Shown here: positions 24,132-25,428 of the stretch, piece after piece
Layout of the letters: each line of letters starts with the position of its first letter
Position numbering within the stretch: the first letter of the stretch is position 1
Assembly (NCBI GenBank): GCA_025360685.1
Contig: JANYBR010000518.1
Span: forward strand, 1 to 25,428
Source of the DNA: Pseudomonadota bacterium
Lineage (GTDB): Bacteria > Pseudomonadota > Alphaproteobacteria > Micropepsales > Micropepsaceae
Length of the DNA: 25,428 nucleotides
Reading direction: 5' to 3'
Made by a program: the position numbers and the translations under genes
The notes under the pieces: model-generated
Told to the model about the DNA's origin: nothing
Database searches by the model: none
The model's input: only the letters and a program-made list of their open reading frames with translations

Positions 24132-24914
24132 ATGGCTTTGCCAGAATTTTCCATGCGCCAGTTGCTTGAAGCAGGCGCGCATTTCGGCCATCGCACCCAG
24201 CGCTGGAATCCGAAAATGCAGCCCTTCATCTATGGTTCGCGCAATGACATTCACATCTTGGACCTGACACAAACCGTGCCGATGCTGCATCAGGCATTGG
24301 TGGCGTTGCGCGACGCCGCCGCAGGCGGCGGCCGTATCCTGTTCGTCGGCACCAAACGCCAGGCGTCGGAACCGATAGCGGCAGCGGCGAAGCGCTGCGC
24401 CCAGTACTATGTCAATCACCGCTGGCTCGGCGGCACGTTGACAAACTGGCAAACGATTTCCAATTCGATCAAACGCATGCGCAACATCGAGGAGACGCTC
24501 TCGTCGGCGCAGAGTTCGGGTCTGAAGAAGAAAGAACTTCTCGGATTACTACGCGAGCGCGATAAGCTTGATCGCGCGCTTGGTGGCATCAAGGAGATGG
24601 GCGGTCTGCCGAACATGCTGTTCGTGATCGACACGAACAAGGAAGCGATTGCGATCTCGGAGGCGAAAAAGCTCGGAATTCCGGTCACTGCGATTCTGGA
24701 CTCGAACTGCGATCCGGATGGCATTGCCTATCCAATTCCGGGTAATGACGATGCGGCGCGTGCCCTGGTTTTGTATTGCGATCTGGCTGCTCGCGCGATC
24801 ATCGACGGACTTAGCCAGGGTCAGGTCGACGCCGGAATCGATACTGGCGCGGCGGTGGTACTTCCCGACGTGACGCCAGCCGCCGAAGCAGCACCCGCGC
24901 AAGCGACCGCTTAA
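24132..24914 (+). CDS. rpsB: 30S ribosomal protein S2
   Basis: Small-subunit ribosomal protein, 260 residues, with the family opening FSMRQLLEAGAHFGHRTQRW, then NPKMQPFIYGSRNDIHILDL, RILFVGTKRQASEPIA, RWLGGTLTNWQTISNS and GGLPNMLFVIDTNKEAIAI. The acidic/alanine-rich tail (TPAAEAAPAQATA) is a common alphaproteobacterial extension. AAGGAG (24118-24123) is a strong RBS eight bases before ATG. First gene of the classic rpsB-tsf operon. Confidence 0.98.
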   Translation: MALPEFSMRQLLEAGAHFGHRTQRWNPKMQPFIYGSRNDIHILDLTQTVPMLHQALVALRDAAAGGGRILFVGTKRQASEPIAAAAKRCAQYYVNHRWLGGTLTNWQTISNSIKRMRNIEETLSSAQSSGLKKKELLGLLRERDKLDRALGGIKEMGGLPNMLFVIDTNKEAIAISEAKKLGIPVTAILDSNCDPDGIAYPIPGNDDAARALVLYCDLAARAIIDGLSQGQVDAGIDTGAAVVLPDVTPAAEAAPAQATA

Positions 24915-24934
24915 ATCAATCGACGGAGCCGAAC

Positions 24935-25428
24935 ATGGCCAATATCACCGCAGGTATGGTGAAGGATCTACGCGACAAGACCGGCGCAGGCATGATGGAC
25001 TGCAAAGCGGCGCTCGCAGAGACGAACGGCGATATGGAAGCCGCCAGCGACTGGTTGCGCAAGAAGGGCATTTCGAAGGCCGCGAAAAAGGCGGGCCGTG
25101 CAGCGGTTGAAGGACTCGTCGGCGTGGCGGTCGGCGGTGACGCCGGCGCACTCGTCGAGGTCAATGCCGAGACCGACTTTGTCGCGCGCAACGACGAGTT
25201 CAAGGGCTTTGTGAAGTCGGCCGCCCAGTTGGCACTCGAAGAGAGCGGCGATCTGGAAAAGCTGCTCGGTCGCAAGATCGGCAGTGCGAGCGTCCAGCAG
25301 ACCTTGTCTGAGCTCGTCGCGAAGATCGGGGAAAACATGAGCGTGCGCCGCACGATCGCACTAGCGGTCGACCCTGGCGTCGTCTCGGCCTACGTACATA
25401 ACGCCACGTCGCCCGAGTTGGGGAAAAT
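24935..25428 (+). CDS. tsf: translation elongation factor Ts (3' end outside window)
   Basis: Guanine nucleotide exchange factor for EF-Tu. 164 codons are visible. The N-terminal UBA-like domain reads VKDLRDKTGAGMMDCKAAL, and the EF-Tu-contact motif TDFVARND follows (about residues 80-87). The ATG at 24935 is preceded by CGGAG and lies 20 bases after rpsB, so the two are co-transcribed. The frame is open to the window edge. Confidence 0.97.
   Translation, partial: MANITAGMVKDLRDKTGAGMMDCKAALAETNGDMEAASDWLRKKGISKAAKKAGRAAVEGLVGVAVGGDAGALVEVNAETDFVARNDEFKGFVKSAAQLALEESGDLEKLLGRKIGSASVQQTLSELVAKIGENMSVRRTIALAVDPGVVSAYVHNATSPELGK

Noticed and set aside
1..25428. CRISPR arrays, tRNA or rRNA genes, insertion sequences, phage genes
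   Set aside because: I saw no regularly spaced repeats, cloverleaf sequences, transposase motifs or phage-type proteins; this was by eye only.

Overview
The window is a chromosomal segment of an alphaproteobacterium. The evidence is protein character (short ProS without an editing insertion, RNase J, DUF1467, LolC/E-LolD beside dnaE), moderately high GC, and a GTTC-N7-GTTC type LexA box. The genus cannot be fixed from this sequence; a lineage near Caulobacterales, Rhizobiales or Micropepsales is my inference. I see no phage genes, insertion sequences, CRISPR arrays, tRNAs or rRNAs.

Layout. (1) 1-8687, plus strand: a tightly packed row with nuoL (5' end cut off), nuoM, nuoN, birA, coaX, rnj, a methylmalonyl-CoA epimerase gene and a two-helix DUF1467 gene. 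Nearly every junction is a start/stop overlap or a gap of a few bases. It encodes the end of respiratory complex I, two cofactor genes (biotin attachment, pantothenate phosphorylation), an RNA-decay nuclease and a propionyl-CoA pathway enzyme. (2) 8688-10668: an AT-rich intergenic stretch with a hairpin and a plausible promoter, then a gene for a secreted protein of unknown function with a Cys/His/Asp pattern like papain-fold (NlpC/CHAP) enzymes. (3) 10776-14114: proS, lolC/E and lolD, overlapping. (4) 14120-16618: accessory regulatory genes, namely a TorF-type outer-membrane protein divergent from a LysR regulator, and an ArsR-type repressor with an AHSA1/SRPBCC protein. (5) 16651-20380: a divergent promoter region with an alphaproteobacterial LexA box, a 32-codon single-helix membrane-peptide gene missed by ordinary gene calling, then replicative dnaE. 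(6) 20381-23894, minus strand: a large outer-membrane-like CBM9/DUF5916 protein and a class I/II aminotransferase. (7) 23991-25428: promoter, structured leader, rpsB and the start of tsf.

The most interesting signal is at 16695-16853. A perfect GAAC-N7-GAAC LexA box lies between a TTGACA -35 element and the start of a 32-residue membrane peptide with a good ribosome binding site, directly upstream of dnaE. This architecture matches SOS-induced membrane inhibitors of cell division such as Caulobacter SidA. Also notable are an almost perfect 32-bp palindrome covering the -10 region of a probably leaderless arsR transcript, nested TGAA/TTCA repeats at the LysR/TorF divergent promoter, and the secreted putative papain-fold protein inserted in an otherwise conserved gene row.
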